Origin: Bacillus sp. SA1-12
GTDB taxonomy: Bacteria > Bacillota > Bacilli > Bacillales > Bacillaceae
Assembly (NCBI RefSeq): GCF_000981385.1
Contig: NZ_LATZ01000009.1
Location: 94,716-158,715, forward strand
DNA length: 64,000 bases
Direction: 5' to 3'
A model generated the notes under the pieces. It saw nothing but the letters and a program-made list of their open reading frames with translations. It had not been told where the DNA came from and made no database searches. Positions 19,657 to 29,560 of the stretch are shown here, piece after piece. Each line of letters starts with the position of its first letter. Positions within the stretch are counted from its first letter, which is position 1. Made by a program: the position numbers and the translations under genes.

Positions 19657-20697
19657 GTGGGCGATCGTCAAGCTGCATTAGATATGGCGTTAAAACAAAT
19701 AGAAAAGCAATTCGGTAAAGGTTCCATTATGAAACTCGGGGAACAGACAGATCGAAAAATTTCAACTACACCAAGCGGTTCCCTTGCTCTAGATGCTGCA
19801 TTAGGAGTAGGAGGATACCCTCGCGGTAGAATTATAGAAATATACGGACCAGAAAGCTCAGGTAAAACAACTGTTGCTCTGCATGCAATTGCTGAGGTTC
19901 AACAGCAGGGAGGACAAGCTGCATTTATTGATGCGGAACATGCGCTTGATCCTGTATATGCACAGAAGCTTGGAGTAAATATTGATGAGTTATTGCTATC
20001 TCAACCTGATACAGGTGAACAAGCACTAGAAATTGCAGAGGCGCTTGTACGAAGCGGAGCAGTAGACATTCTTGTTATAGACTCTGTTGCAGCGTTAGTG
20101 CCGAAAGCGGAAATTGAAGGCGAGATGGGTGATTCACATGTTGGTCTTCAAGCCCGTTTAATGTCACAAGCATTGCGCAAACTATCTGGCGCAATTAACA
20201 AATCGAAAACAATCGCCATCTTTATCAACCAAATTCGTGAAAAAGTTGGAGTTATGTTTGGAAATCCAGAAACGACTCCTGGCGGCCGTGCGTTAAAATT
20301 CTACTCATCCGTTCGTTTAGAAGTGCGCCGTGCTGAAACTCTCAAACAAGGAAATGACATGGTTGGTAACAAGACTAAAATTAAAGTTGTTAAAAATAAA
20401 GTTGCACCTCCATTTAAGGTTGCAGAAGTAGATATCATGTACGGTGAAGGGATCTCTAAAGAAGGAGAGATTATCGATTTAGGAACAGAGCTTGACATTG
20501 TTCAAAAAAGCGGTTCTTGGTATTCTTACAATGAAGAGCGCTTAGGTCAAGGGCGTGAAAATGCGAAGCAATTTCTTAAAGAAAACCCATCTCTTCGTTT
20601 AGAAATACATGGCAAAATCCGCAAGGAATATGGATTAGATGAAGAAGTTCTTGAACCAGAAGAAAGCCAAGAAGAAATGGATTTACTAAATGATTAA
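19657..20697 (+). CDS. recA: Recombinase RecA
   Basis: A 346-residue RecA that forms filaments on single-stranded DNA for recombination and triggers LexA self-cleavage. Walker A GPESSGKT is at 64-71. The L2 and core region is typical ([26 protein letters not shown]), and the tail is acidic. The start is GTG 19657 behind AAGGAGGA. It has a LexA-box promoter and a strong terminator, so it is mostly monocistronic. The length is normal and no intein is present. Confidence 0.98.
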   Translation: MGDRQAALDMALKQIEKQFGKGSIMKLGEQTDRKISTTPSGSLALDAALGVGGYPRGRIIEIYGPESSGKTTVALHAIAEVQQQGGQAAFIDAEHALDPVYAQKLGVNIDELLLSQPDTGEQALEIAEALVRSGAVDILVIDSVAALVPKAEIEGEMGDSHVGLQARLMSQALRKLSGAINKSKTIAIFINQIREKVGVMFGNPETTPGGRALKFYSSVRLEVRRAETLKQGNDMVGNKTKIKVVKNKVAPPFKVAEVDIMYGEGISKEGEIIDLGTELDIVQKSGSWYSYNEERLGQGRENAKQFLKENPSLRLEIHGKIRKEYGLDEEVLEPEESQEEMDLLND

Positions 20698-20723
20698 AAA
20701 AGGGCATCATTGCCCTTTTTTTA
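20698..20723 (+). terminator. Terminator after recA
   Basis: AAAAGGGCA / TGCCCTTTT stem with a four-base loop and a T-run. Confidence 0.9.
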
Positions 20724-21225
20724 TACGTTCATTAAGAAAATGTCCTTATATGAAAATAATATTTTCATCTGTTACGATCATGGAAATAACAGAATGTAAT
20801 ATAAAATGTAAAGAATGAGTATAGAAAAGGTTCATATTTGGATATAATCATGATAATTATTATTTATCCGCACTAAAATAATATGACACAATTCTACAAA
20901 ATTCACTCTTGTCTTCTCGATTTTTAATAGGGTTATCACTCAAACAGTATACATGAGAGGCTATAATCGTTATAATGACAGGCTTGACAAGAAATTTTCA
21001 CACATTTACAATTAGGATGTATATTTTACAATTTTGTAGAATGATGATTGAAGCATTTTGAAAGCAAAAATGTTGGTACTTGAATTAGTCTTCCTAAAAA
21101 TGATTAAGACACAAAGTTCAACATGACAATTAAGCTTTGTGCTGTATGTTGACAACTTAAAATTGAACAATGTACATGCCGACACTTTAATCTAGAAAAA
21201 CAAGTTCATAGCAAGAGGAGGTGTA
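20724..21225. other. recA-rny intergenic region
   Basis: About 500 bases without a gene; B. subtilis carries pbpX here. It contains the rny promoter (20984-21012), two TATAAT-like sites near 20965, and a perfect 13-base inverted repeat pair: 20891-20903 (ATTCTACAAAATT) and 21030-21042 (AATTTTGTAGAAT). A second TTGACA lies at 21149 with a poor -10. Confidence 0.6.
20984..21012 (+). promoter_or_regulatory. SigA promoter for rny
   Basis: Perfect -35 TTGACA at 20984-20989, 17-base spacer, TACAAT at 21007-21012. It lies about 210 bases upstream of rny, implying a long leader. Confidence 0.7.
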
Positions 21226-22791
21226 ATGATGGACATCGTTTCAATAATCATCTCCATTTTGCTTGGCCTAATCGTCGGTGCAGTTGTTGGCTATTTTGTT
21301 CGTAAATCCATTGCCGAAGCGAAAATTGCTGGTGCTAATCATGCAGCAGAGCAGATTCTTGAGGACGCAAAGCGTGATGCAGAAGCAACGAAAAAAGAAG
21401 CACTTCTAGAAGCAAAGGATGAAATCCACAAGTTGCGAACAGAAGCAGAGCAGGAAGTTCGTGAAAGACGAAATGAGCTTCAGAAACAAGAAAATCGCTT
21501 ATTACAAAAGGAAGAGAATCTTGACCGTAAGGATGAGTCTTTAGATAAACGTGAAGTTATGCTAGAGAAAAAAGAAGATTCTCTGAATGAAAGACAACAG
21601 CATATTGAAGAGATGGAAAGCAAAGTGGAGGAGATGGTGCGCAAGCAGCAAACGGAGCTTGAGCGCATATCTAGCCTTACAAGAGATGAAGCAAAGTCGA
21701 TCATTCTTGAAAAGGTTGAAAATGAACTTACACATGATATCGCTATAATGATTAAAGATAGCGAAAATCGTGCGAAGGAAGAAGCTGACAAGAAGGCTAA
21801 AGAAATCCTGTCGCTTGCTATTCAACGATGTGCAGCAGATCATGTAGCAGAAACTACTGTATCTGTTGTCAATCTTCCAAATGATGAAATGAAAGGTCGA
21901 ATTATTGGACGTGAAGGACGGAATATTCGTACATTGGAAACATTAACGGGTATAGATCTGATCATTGACGATACACCTGAAGCTGTCATTTTATCAGGGT
22001 TTGATCCAATTCGCCGGGAAACTGCAAGAATTGCGCTAGACAAGTTAGTTCAGGATGGACGTATTCACCCTGCACGTATTGAAGAGATGGTTGAGAAGTC
22101 TCGACGTGAAGTTGATGAATATATCCGGGAAATTGGAGAACAAACGACATTTGAAGTAGGTGTACATGGCCTGCATCCTGATTTAATTAAGATCTTAGGT
22201 CGTTTGAAATTTAGAACAAGCTATGGTCAAAACGTATTGAAGCACTCGATGGAGGTTTCATTCTTAGCAGGATTGATGGCTGCAGAACTTGGAGAAGATG
22301 TGTTATTAGCGAAACGAGCAGGACTCCTGCATGATATCGGTAAAGCGATTGACCATGAAGTGGAAGGAAGCCATGTTGAGATCGGAGTGGAGCTGGCTAC
22401 GAAGTATAAGGAGCATCCAGTCGTTATCAACAGCATAGCATCACATCATGGGGATAAGGAACCGACATCAATCATTGCTGTACTTGTTGCAGCAGCAGAT
22501 GCGTTATCGGCTGCAAGACCTGGTGCTCGCAGTGAAACACTGGAAAATTACATTCGTCGCCTAGAAAAGCTTGAGGAAATCTCTGAATCGTATGAAGGTG
22601 TTGAAAAGTCGTTTGCAATTCAGGCTGGTCGAGAAGTTCGCATTATGGTTAAGCCTGACAGTATAGACGATCTTCAAGCCCATCGTTTGGCAAGAGACAT
22701 TCGAAAACGAATTGAAGATGAACTCGACTATCCAGGACATATTAAAGTAACTGTTATTCGTGAAACACGAGCAGTTGAATATGCAAAATAG
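21226..22791 (+). CDS. rny: Ribonuclease Y
   Basis: A 521-residue membrane-anchored endoribonuclease that starts bulk mRNA decay. The N-terminal helix (about 5-25) anchors it. A long charged coiled coil spans about 30-200. The KH domain ([17 protein letters not shown]) and HD domain ([10 protein letters not shown]) follow. A strong GAGGAGGTG ribosome site precedes tandem ATGs. The gene sits before ymdB as in B. subtilis. RicA (YmcA), also encoded in this window, is part of a complex reported to guide RNase Y. Confidence 0.97.
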   Translation: MMDIVSIIISILLGLIVGAVVGYFVRKSIAEAKIAGANHAAEQILEDAKRDAEATKKEALLEAKDEIHKLRTEAEQEVRERRNELQKQENRLLQKEENLDRKDESLDKREVMLEKKEDSLNERQQHIEEMESKVEEMVRKQQTELERISSLTRDEAKSIILEKVENELTHDIAIMIKDSENRAKEEADKKAKEILSLAIQRCAADHVAETTVSVVNLPNDEMKGRIIGREGRNIRTLETLTGIDLIIDDTPEAVILSGFDPIRRETARIALDKLVQDGRIHPARIEEMVEKSRREVDEYIREIGEQTTFEVGVHGLHPDLIKILGRLKFRTSYGQNVLKHSMEVSFLAGLMAAELGEDVLLAKRAGLLHDIGKAIDHEVEGSHVEIGVELATKYKEHPVVINSIASHHGDKEPTSIIAVLVAAADALSAARPGARSETLENYIRRLEKLEEISESYEGVEKSFAIQAGREVRIMVKPDSIDDLQAHRLARDIRKRIEDELDYPGHIKVTVIRETRAVEYAK

Positions 22792-22822
22792 AGTGGTGCA
22801 GAAATGCGCCACTTTATTTTTT
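22792..22822 (+). terminator. Terminator after rny
   Basis: AGTGGTGCA/TGCGCCACT stem (one G-T pair), then a T-rich run. Confidence 0.75.
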
Positions 22823-22891
22823 ATGATGCTTATGCAAAAATTAATTTGGATATATAAAGAAATTCAATGATAACTAGAGAGGGCTTTAATG

Positions 22892-23686
22892 ATGAGAATT
22901 TTGTTTGTAGGAGACGTATTTGGTTCTCCAGGACGAGACATGGTGAAAGAGTATTTACCAAAATTGAAAACGAAATATAATCCGCATGTTGTTATTATTA
23001 ACGGCGAAAATGCCGCTCATGGTAAAGGAATTACCGAAAAGATATATCAGAAATTCATCGAATTAGGTGCACACGTTATTACGATGGGAAATCATACTTG
23101 GGACAATCGAGAAATTTTTGAGTTTATTGATCGTGCTCAGAAAATGATCCGCCCTGCTAATTTCCCGGAAGAAAACCCGGGAAAAGGAATGGTTTTTGTT
23201 AGCGTAGCGGGGAAGGAGATTGCTGTAATTAATCTGCAGGGTCGTGCATTTTTGCCTCCATCTGATTGTCCTTTTAAAAAGGCTGACGAGCTTGTTAAAG
23301 AAGCGAAAAAGCGCACACCTATCATTTTTGTTGATTTTCATGGCGAAGCGACAAGTGAAAAACAGGCGATAGGATGGTATTTAGACGGAAGAGTATCAGC
23401 TGTTGTCGGTACCCATACACATGTACAAACAGCAGATAATCGTATCTTGGAAAAAGGGACTGCATATATTTCAGACGTCGGTATGACAGGACCTTATGAT
23501 GGGATACTTGGAGTGGACCGAGACATGATTTTAAAAAGATTCCTTACGAATCTACCTGTACGCCATGATGTAGCGAAAGGACGTACTCAATTAAGCGCTG
23601 TGGTAATTGATATTGACGTTAAAACAGGACAAGCGAAAAAAATTGATCGGATTTTAATAAATGACGATCATCTATTTTTTGAATAA
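22892..23686 (+). CDS. ymdB: YmdB, metallophosphoesterase / cyclic-nucleotide phosphodiesterase
   Basis: A 264-residue calcineurin-like phosphodiesterase that affects biofilm formation and sporulation decisions in B. subtilis. Metal-binding motifs are visible: GDVFGSPGRD, NGENAAHG, MGNHTWDN, DFHGEATSE and GTHTHVQTAD. ATG 22892 gives the family start MRILF and is eight bases from AGAGGG; ATG 22889 directly precedes it. It lies downstream of rny and upstream of spoVS, the usual order. Confidence 0.95.
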   Translation: MRILFVGDVFGSPGRDMVKEYLPKLKTKYNPHVVIINGENAAHGKGITEKIYQKFIELGAHVITMGNHTWDNREIFEFIDRAQKMIRPANFPEENPGKGMVFVSVAGKEIAVINLQGRAFLPPSDCPFKKADELVKEAKKRTPIIFVDFHGEATSEKQAIGWYLDGRVSAVVGTHTHVQTADNRILEKGTAYISDVGMTGPYDGILGVDRDMILKRFLTNLPVRHDVAKGRTQLSAVVIDIDVKTGQAKKIDRILINDDHLFFE

Positions 23687-23743
23687 TGATTGCCAGCTGC
23701 TATTTGATCCTAAGAATAAATTTTCGAAATTATGTGCGAACAA

Positions 23744-23773
23744 GCAGGAATACTTTCCTTTTCTAGTGAATAT
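23744..23773 (+). promoter_or_regulatory. SigH-type promoter for spoVS
   Basis: GCAGGAATA at 23744-23752 and AGTGAATAT at 23765-23773, separated by 12 bases, fit the SigH consensus RnAGGAwww-N11/12-RnnGAATww at every fixed position. It lies about 130 bases upstream of spoVS, which is known to be SigH-dependent in B. subtilis. Confidence 0.75.
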
Positions 23774-23900
23774 AGTATCAATGGATGATGAACTAACACT
23801 GTTTAAAAGGGGAAATGAGGGGAGACCTTTTTAAACAAATTATACCAATGATGTTCTAATGAACACTCAAGGATTCATTGAAAATAAGGGGGAGCTAGAA

Positions 23901-24161
23901 ATGGAAATATTAAAGGTATCAGCAAAATCTAATCCTAATTCTGTCGCTGGTGCATTAGCTGGCGTTTTGAGAGAGCGGGGAGCGGCTGAAATTCAAGCAA
24001 TAGGTGCCGGGGCTCTTAATCAGGCAGTAAAAGCAGTAGCAATTGCAAGGGGCTTTGTAGCTCCAAGCGGTGTTGATTTAATTTGTATTCCAGCATTTAC
24101 GGATATTCAAATAGATGGTGAAGAACGCACGGCAATTAAATTAATTGTCGAGCCGAGATAA
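23901..24161 (+). CDS. spoVS: Stage V sporulation protein S
   Basis: An 86-residue Alba-like protein needed for spore coat and core dehydration stages and for septation control. It begins MEILKVSAKSNPNSVAGALAGVL, which is highly conserved. ATG 23901 follows AAGGGGGAG; an upstream in-frame ATG at 23859 adds residues not seen in the family and lacks a ribosome site. A SigH-type promoter lies upstream and a hairpin terminator downstream. Confidence 0.97.
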   Translation: MEILKVSAKSNPNSVAGALAGVLRERGAAEIQAIGAGALNQAVKAVAIARGFVAPSGVDLICIPAFTDIQIDGEERTAIKLIVEPR

Positions 24162-24198
24162 GGATGTAAAGAATACGGACGAAGACATTTGTTATTTC

Positions 24199-24238
24199 GA
24201 GGGTTTGGCTCATAATATGGAGTCAAACCCTTGTTTTG
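24199..24238 (+). terminator. Terminator after spoVS
   Basis: GGGTTTGGCTC / GAGTCAAACCC stem (one G-T pair) followed by TTGTTTTG. Confidence 0.75.
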
Positions 24239-24275
24239 TATATGGTGGAACATATTAGAAGGGGGACATTGACAA

Positions 24276-25199
24276 TTGAGAGTGTTTGATGCGCATTGTG
24301 ATATGTTATTTAAGTTATGGCGAGACAAAAAAATTAATGTTTATGATGATGAAAGCCTGCATGTCTCTATTTCCAAACTGAAAACAATGGATAAGCCAAC
24401 TCAATGTTTTGCAATTTATGTTCCAGAGAATGTGCCATTTACACACCGTCTAGCTGTTGCCCATTCTCAAATCAACATCTTTTATCAAAAAATATTAAAA
24501 AAATATCCAGAAATAAAATTAATCAAAACGAAATCAGATATCGATCGTCTTACTGAAAATGAGATTGGCGCAATATTAACGTTAGAAGGCTGCGATGCAA
24601 TCGGGGACCAGTTAGAACAGTTGGAAATCCTATTTCAATTAGGGGTACGCTCTGTTGGATTAACATGGAATTATGCCAACCTAGTTGCAGACGGTGCGCT
24701 AGAAAAACGGAATGGGGGACTTACAAATTTTGGGAGAAAGGTTATTTCCTATTTAAATAGTCAGAACCTCTGGACAGATTTATCCCATACTTGTGAACGA
24801 AGTTTTTGGGAGGCGCTTGATCTGGCGAACTACCCAATTGCTTCACATTCAAACGTATATAAGCTTTGCCCTCATGTTCGAAATTTAAAGGATGAACAAA
24901 TCAGAGCTATGTTTAAAAAGAACGGAATGATTGGTGTGACATTTGTCCCATATTTTACAGCAAATACTCCACAGCCCATACTATCTGATGTTCTACATCA
25001 TATCGATTATCTATGTTCTTTGGGCGGAGAGAACAATATAGGATTTGGCTCAGACTTTGATGGGATCGACTTAACAATAAAAGGCTTAGAAAATTATGCA
25101 TGTTACTATGGATTTATCAATCATATGTTGAAATATTATCCGCAAAAATTGGTCAATAAGCTTGTTTATCAGAACTTTATTGATCACATTTCTTTTTAA
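24276..25199 (+). CDS. Membrane dipeptidase (peptidase M19)
   Basis: A 307-residue amidohydrolase-fold dipeptidase of the M19 (renal dipeptidase) family that cleaves dipeptides, often with a D-residue. Zinc motifs are present in order: DAHCD near the N-terminus, LEGCD for the bridging acid, ASHSN for the distal His, and GFGSDFDG for the late Asp. No signal peptide is visible, so it is probably cytoplasmic. The start is TTG at 24276 with GGGGG about ten bases upstream. It could recycle wall-derived dipeptides, but nothing nearby specifies the substrate. Confidence 0.88.
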   Translation: MRVFDAHCDMLFKLWRDKKINVYDDESLHVSISKLKTMDKPTQCFAIYVPENVPFTHRLAVAHSQINIFYQKILKKYPEIKLIKTKSDIDRLTENEIGAILTLEGCDAIGDQLEQLEILFQLGVRSVGLTWNYANLVADGALEKRNGGLTNFGRKVISYLNSQNLWTDLSHTCERSFWEALDLANYPIASHSNVYKLCPHVRNLKDEQIRAMFKKNGMIGVTFVPYFTANTPQPILSDVLHHIDYLCSLGGENNIGFGSDFDGIDLTIKGLENYACYYGFINHMLKYYPQKLVNKLVYQNFIDHISF

Positions 25200-25643
25200 A
25201 TAATGTCTAGAATTGAAATGAATAAGCTCAACTCTTCAGACTGAGAATTCATCTAGGGAGAACCAAAGCCCAAAACGCTTAGGAGGCTCCCTTTCCTTTT
25301 CTAAAACCTTGTACATAAAGAAGACATCAATTAGCAAGTTTAAAGGATTATTTTAAGCTAAACTCTTGTTTTTTTTTGTTTAAGGGTCTAAAATTGTTAA
25401 CGTTTAGTAAATTCCAATTAATAAACTCAGTTTTCTCAATGGTTAAAGAATAATAAAAAAATTGGACGAGATTATGATAAACTATAAATTATATGTACAC
25501 AATTTATCCCGATCTTAATGGGCTGTAAACCACCATTTCAACATTCAAGAATAATTTATGCAGATAAGTGTGGTGGATAACAGCACGTTTAGCTTCGGAA
25601 AGTCTCACTTTATTTAGCATTTTTTAGAGGGGTGTAAATACAC
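25200..25643. other. Long leader region upstream of korA
   Basis: No gene is seen. A weak terminator for the dipeptidase lies at 25255-25300 (AGGGAG/CTCCCT, then a pyrimidine run). A candidate SigA promoter TTGGAC (25462)-17-TAAATT (25485) follows, then a leader with a CCACCA/TGGTGG stem (25530/25571). I could not match the leader to a known riboswitch. Confidence 0.5.
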
Positions 25644-27380
25644 ATGATAAATCAACTTTCCTGGAAAGTTGGAGGACAGCAGGGAGAAGGTATTGAAAGT
25701 ACTGGTGAAGTCTTCTCTATTGCACTAAACCGACTAGGGTATTATTTATACGGATACCGCCACTTTTCATCACGAATTAAAGGCGGACATACAAACAATA
25801 AAATTCGTGTAAGTACAACACAAGTTCGATCAATTTCAGATGATCTTGATATATTAGTAGCTTTTGATCAAGAAACAATTGATGTAAACTTCCAAGAGCT
25901 GCGTGCCGGCGGGATTGTACTTGCTGATGCAAAGTTTAATCCAACGATACCTGAAGGTGCGGATGTTACGCTCTATTCAGTGCCATTTACAGAAATTGCA
26001 ACAGAATTAGGTACGTCTCTAATGAAAAACATGGTTGCGATCGGTGCAACAAGTGCGATTCTTGATTTAGATCCGCGGGGTTACCATGAAGTTGTTAATG
26101 ACACATATGGCCGTAAAGGTGAAAAGATTGTTGAGAAAAATATGCAAGCAATTGAAAAAGGTGCAGATTATTTAAAAAATGAGCTTGGTTATAACAGTCA
26201 GGACATGTTTCTTGAAAAAGCTGATGGAAAAAAACGTATGTTTATGATTGGGAATGATGCCATAGCATTAGGTGCGATTGCTGGCGGCTCGCGTTTTATG
26301 GCAGCATATCCAATAACTCCAGCATCTGAAATTATGGAGTATTTAATTAAAAAGCTCCCTAAATTTGGAGGAGCGGTAATCCAAACAGAGGATGAAATTG
26401 CTGCTTGTACGATGGCAATTGGGGCTAACTATGCAGGTGCTCGTACTTTTACTGCTTCAGCAGGTCCTGGTTTATCATTAATGATGGAAGCGATCGGTTT
26501 ATCAGGTATGACTGAACAGCCATTAGTCATCGTTGACACGCAACGTGGCGGTCCAAGTACTGGTTTGCCGACAAAACAGGAGCAATCAGACTTAATGGCG
26601 ATGATTTACGGTACTCATGGTGAAATTCCTAAAGTTGTCATGGCACCAAGCACAGTTCAAGAAGCGTTCTATGATACAATTGAGGCATTTAATATTGCTG
26701 AAGAATACCAGGTTCCTGTCATTTTGTTAACAGATTTACAGCTTTCATTAGGTAAACAAACAGTTGAACCACTTGATTATAGCCAAATAGAAATCCGTCG
26801 TGGCAAGCTTCAAACTGAAGAGTTGCCTGAAATTGAAAATAAAGGTTATTTCAAACGCTATGAGGTAACAGAAGACGGAATTTCACCTCGTGTAATTCCA
26901 GGTATGAAAAATGGTATTCACCATGTAACAGGTGTAGAGCATGATGAAACAGGCAAGCCGTCAGAGGCTGCAGGTAATCGTAAGGAACAAATGGATAAGC
27001 GATTAAGAAAACTTGCCAACATTCAATTTAATAACCCTGTTCATAAAAATATTCAACACGAAAACCCAGATATTTTACTTGTAGGGTATATTTCGACGAG
27101 AGGAACAATTGAAGAAGCGATGACACGTCTAGAGGCTGATGGTATTAAAGTAAACCATGCACAAATTCGCCTTATTCATCCGTTCCCAACGGAAGAAATG
27201 CTACCTTTAATTGAATCTGCAAAAAAAGTTATTGTTGTTGAAAACAATGCAACAGGCCAGCTGGCAAGTCTGTTAAAAATGAATGTAGGGTATGCGAACA
27301 AGATTTCTTCATTATTAAAATATGATGGCAACCCATTCCTACCTCATGAAATTCATACGAGAAGCAAGGAGCTGATCTAA
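25644..27380 (+). CDS. korA: 2-oxoacid:ferredoxin oxidoreductase subunit alpha
   Basis: A 578-residue KorA-type subunit with a gamma domain (about 1-190) fused to the pyrimidine-binding alpha domain (about 200-578). The gamma part starts GGQQGEGIESTGEVF. The alpha part has FMAAYPITPASEIMEYL and a GPGLSLMMEAIGLS stretch. With KorB it oxidises 2-oxoglutarate or related 2-oxoacids to acyl-CoA, reducing ferredoxin, and provides a ferredoxin-linked alternative to the dehydrogenase complex. korB follows after a one-base gap. Substrate preference cannot be read from sequence. Confidence 0.93.
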   Translation: MINQLSWKVGGQQGEGIESTGEVFSIALNRLGYYLYGYRHFSSRIKGGHTNNKIRVSTTQVRSISDDLDILVAFDQETIDVNFQELRAGGIVLADAKFNPTIPEGADVTLYSVPFTEIATELGTSLMKNMVAIGATSAILDLDPRGYHEVVNDTYGRKGEKIVEKNMQAIEKGADYLKNELGYNSQDMFLEKADGKKRMFMIGNDAIALGAIAGGSRFMAAYPITPASEIMEYLIKKLPKFGGAVIQTEDEIAACTMAIGANYAGARTFTASAGPGLSLMMEAIGLSGMTEQPLVIVDTQRGGPSTGLPTKQEQSDLMAMIYGTHGEIPKVVMAPSTVQEAFYDTIEAFNIAEEYQVPVILLTDLQLSLGKQTVEPLDYSQIEIRRGKLQTEELPEIENKGYFKRYEVTEDGISPRVIPGMKNGIHHVTGVEHDETGKPSEAAGNRKEQMDKRLRKLANIQFNNPVHKNIQHENPDILLVGYISTRGTIEEAMTRLEADGIKVNHAQIRLIHPFPTEEMLPLIESAKKVIVVENNATGQLASLLKMNVGYANKISSLLKYDGNPFLPHEIHTRSKELI

Positions 27381-27381
27381 C

Positions 27382-28251
27382 ATGGCAACAACGTTTAAAG
27401 ATTTTCGCAATAACGTAAAACCGAACTGGTGCCCTGGGTGTGGTGATTTCTCTGTACAGGCTGCCATTCAGCGTGCTGCAGCAAATGTAGGGTTAACACC
27501 AGATCAGCTTGCTGTTGTTTCTGGTATTGGTTGTTCAGGACGGATTTCGGGTTACATTAATTCATATGGTTTTCATGGCATACATGGACGTTCATTACCG
27601 ATTGCACAAGGCGTTAAAATGGCAAATAAAGATTTAACAGTTATTGCTTCAGGTGGAGATGGCGACGGATTTGCAATCGGAATGGGCCATACTATTCATG
27701 CGATTCGACGCAATATCGACATGACGTATATTGTCATGGATAACCAAATTTATGGTTTAACTAAAGGTCAAACATCACCCCGAAGTGATGCTGGTTTTGT
27801 GACAAAGAGTACACCTCAAGGCTCAATTGAGTCAGCCTTATCTGTAATGGAAATGGCATTAACAGCAGGGGCTACATTTGTTGCACAAAGCTTTTCAACT
27901 GATCTTAAGGATTTAACAGCCCTTATTGAGGCTGGTATTAATCATAAAGGCTTCTCACTTATTAACGTGTTTAGTCCTTGTGTTACTTACAATAAGGTGA
28001 ACACATATGATTGGTTTAAAGAAAACTTAACAAAGCTTTCAAATGTTGAAGGCTATGATCCTCAAAATAAAGAAATGGCCATGCAAACACTTATGAGACA
28101 TAAGGGATTAGTTACAGGTTTGATTTATCAAAATACAGAACAAAAATCATACCAAGAACTCCTAAATGGATATAGTGAAACACCTTTATCAAAAGCGGAA
28201 TTAGCGATTGATGAAGAGGAATTTAATAAATTAGTTGCAGAATTTATGTAA
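27382..28251 (+). CDS. korB: 2-oxoacid:ferredoxin oxidoreductase subunit beta
   Basis: A 289-residue thiamine-diphosphate subunit. Cysteines in WCPGCGDFS, GIGCSG and FSPCVTYN are placed to hold a [4Fe-4S] cluster. The TPP/Mg motif is GGDGDGFAIGMGH followed by DNQIYGLTKGQTSP. AAGGAG at the end of korA serves as its ribosome site. The length is typical for the compact two-subunit enzyme. A long hairpin directly after the stop ends the operon. Confidence 0.94.
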   Translation: MATTFKDFRNNVKPNWCPGCGDFSVQAAIQRAAANVGLTPDQLAVVSGIGCSGRISGYINSYGFHGIHGRSLPIAQGVKMANKDLTVIASGGDGDGFAIGMGHTIHAIRRNIDMTYIVMDNQIYGLTKGQTSPRSDAGFVTKSTPQGSIESALSVMEMALTAGATFVAQSFSTDLKDLTALIEAGINHKGFSLINVFSPCVTYNKVNTYDWFKENLTKLSNVEGYDPQNKEMAMQTLMRHKGLVTGLIYQNTEQKSYQELLNGYSETPLSKAELAIDEEEFNKLVAEFM

Positions 28252-28335
28252 GACTGTCTTAAAAGGGTTTGTCCCCAAACAAACATCTGTGAATGTGTTT
28301 GTGGGACTGACCCTTTTGTTTTTGACAGTCTTTTT
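28252..28335. terminator. Long nested hairpin after korB
   Basis: The outer arms GACTGTC/GACAGTC enclose AAAAGGGT/ACCCTTTT and an inner AAACAAACA/TGTTTGT stem; TTTTT follows. It belongs to the same hairpin family as those at 14232 and 39281. Confidence 0.75.
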
Positions 28336-28474
28336 GCTGTTTTTATCTTTAAATAAAAAATTTTATTTTCACAGCAACCATGTGTACGTATGAGATGGAC
28401 TCTATTATTTACATTTTAATATGAGGTGATAAAATATTAATATGTAAGGGTTTACAATAAGAGGGGTGTACATC

Positions 28475-29515
28475 ATGGGCGGAAAAATGAAAGCGGTTGT
28501 TAAGCATCACCAGGGGTATGGAGCTGAGCTTCAAATGGTGGAGATTCCACAAATAAACGAGGATGAAGTCCTTATTAAAGTAAAAGCCACATCAATTTGC
28601 GGGACAGATGTTCATATTTATAAATGGGATGAGTGGTCACAGAGTAGGGTAAAACCACCTTATGTTTTCGGACATGAATTTTCTGGAGAAGTTATACAAA
28701 AAGGAAAAAAGGTTACAAATGTTGAAATAGGAGATTCTGTATCAGCAGAAACTCATATTGTTTGTGGAAAATGTCAGCAATGTCTTACAGGAAGAGCGCA
28801 TATATGTAAACATACAAAAATAATTGGCGTCGATACACAGGGCTGTTTTGCTGAATATATTGCTCTACCTTCAGTTAATCTTTGGAAAAATCCAAAGGAA
28901 ATGCCCTTCGATATTGCTTCCATTCAAGAACCGATGGGAAATGCTGTCCATACAGTTTTATCAGGGGAAGTCACCGGAAAAACAGTGGCCATTATCGGCT
29001 GCGGACCAATAGGCATGATGGCAGTTGGTGTTGCTAAAGCTGCTGGTGCATCCCAAGTGATCGCACTTGATTTAAACGATTATCGTTTAAATTTAGCAAA
29101 AGAAATGGGGGCAACTAGAATCATTAACTCAAACAAGGATAAACCCCTTGAGGTTGTTGAATCTTTAACAAGAGGAATTGGTGTTGATGTTGTATGTGAA
29201 ATGTCAGGACATCCGGTTGCGATCAATCATGGGTTTAAAATGGTTGCAAATGGGGGAAGAGTATCCATTTTAAGCTTACCATTACGTCCGGTTGAAGTTG
29301 ATGTAACCAATGATATTGTATTCAAAGGGATAACCGTGCAAGGAATAACCGGCAGAAAAATGTTTGAAACCTGGCAGCAGGTTTCCGCACTAATACATTC
29401 AGGGCAGATTAATACAAGCCCGATCATAACCCATCACTTTTCACTTGACGAATTTGAAAAGGGTTTTGATTTAATGATTGAGGGTAACTGTGGCAAGGTT
29501 GTCTTACACCCTTAA
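28475..29515 (+). CDS. tdh: L-threonine 3-dehydrogenase
   Basis: A 346-residue zinc alcohol-dehydrogenase-type enzyme that oxidises L-threonine to 2-amino-3-ketobutyrate with NAD+. Catalytic zinc ligands lie in SICGTD and FGHEFSG. The structural-zinc cluster CGKCQQC plus a later Cys is intact. The Rossmann motif is IIGCGPIG. ATG 28475 is eight bases from GAGGGG; an in-frame GTG at 28466 overlaps that site. The next gene kbl uses the product, so tdh-kbl converts threonine to glycine and acetyl-CoA. Confidence 0.95.
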   Translation: MGGKMKAVVKHHQGYGAELQMVEIPQINEDEVLIKVKATSICGTDVHIYKWDEWSQSRVKPPYVFGHEFSGEVIQKGKKVTNVEIGDSVSAETHIVCGKCQQCLTGRAHICKHTKIIGVDTQGCFAEYIALPSVNLWKNPKEMPFDIASIQEPMGNAVHTVLSGEVTGKTVAIIGCGPIGMMAVGVAKAAGASQVIALDLNDYRLNLAKEMGATRIINSNKDKPLEVVESLTRGIGVDVVCEMSGHPVAINHGFKMVANGGRVSILSLPLRPVEVDVTNDIVFKGITVQGITGRKMFETWQQVSALIHSGQINTSPIITHHFSLDEFEKGFDLMIEGNCGKVVLHP

Positions 29516-29560
29516 CGATAACTAATTTTCTCATAACATGTTGAATTGGAGGAATGAAAA

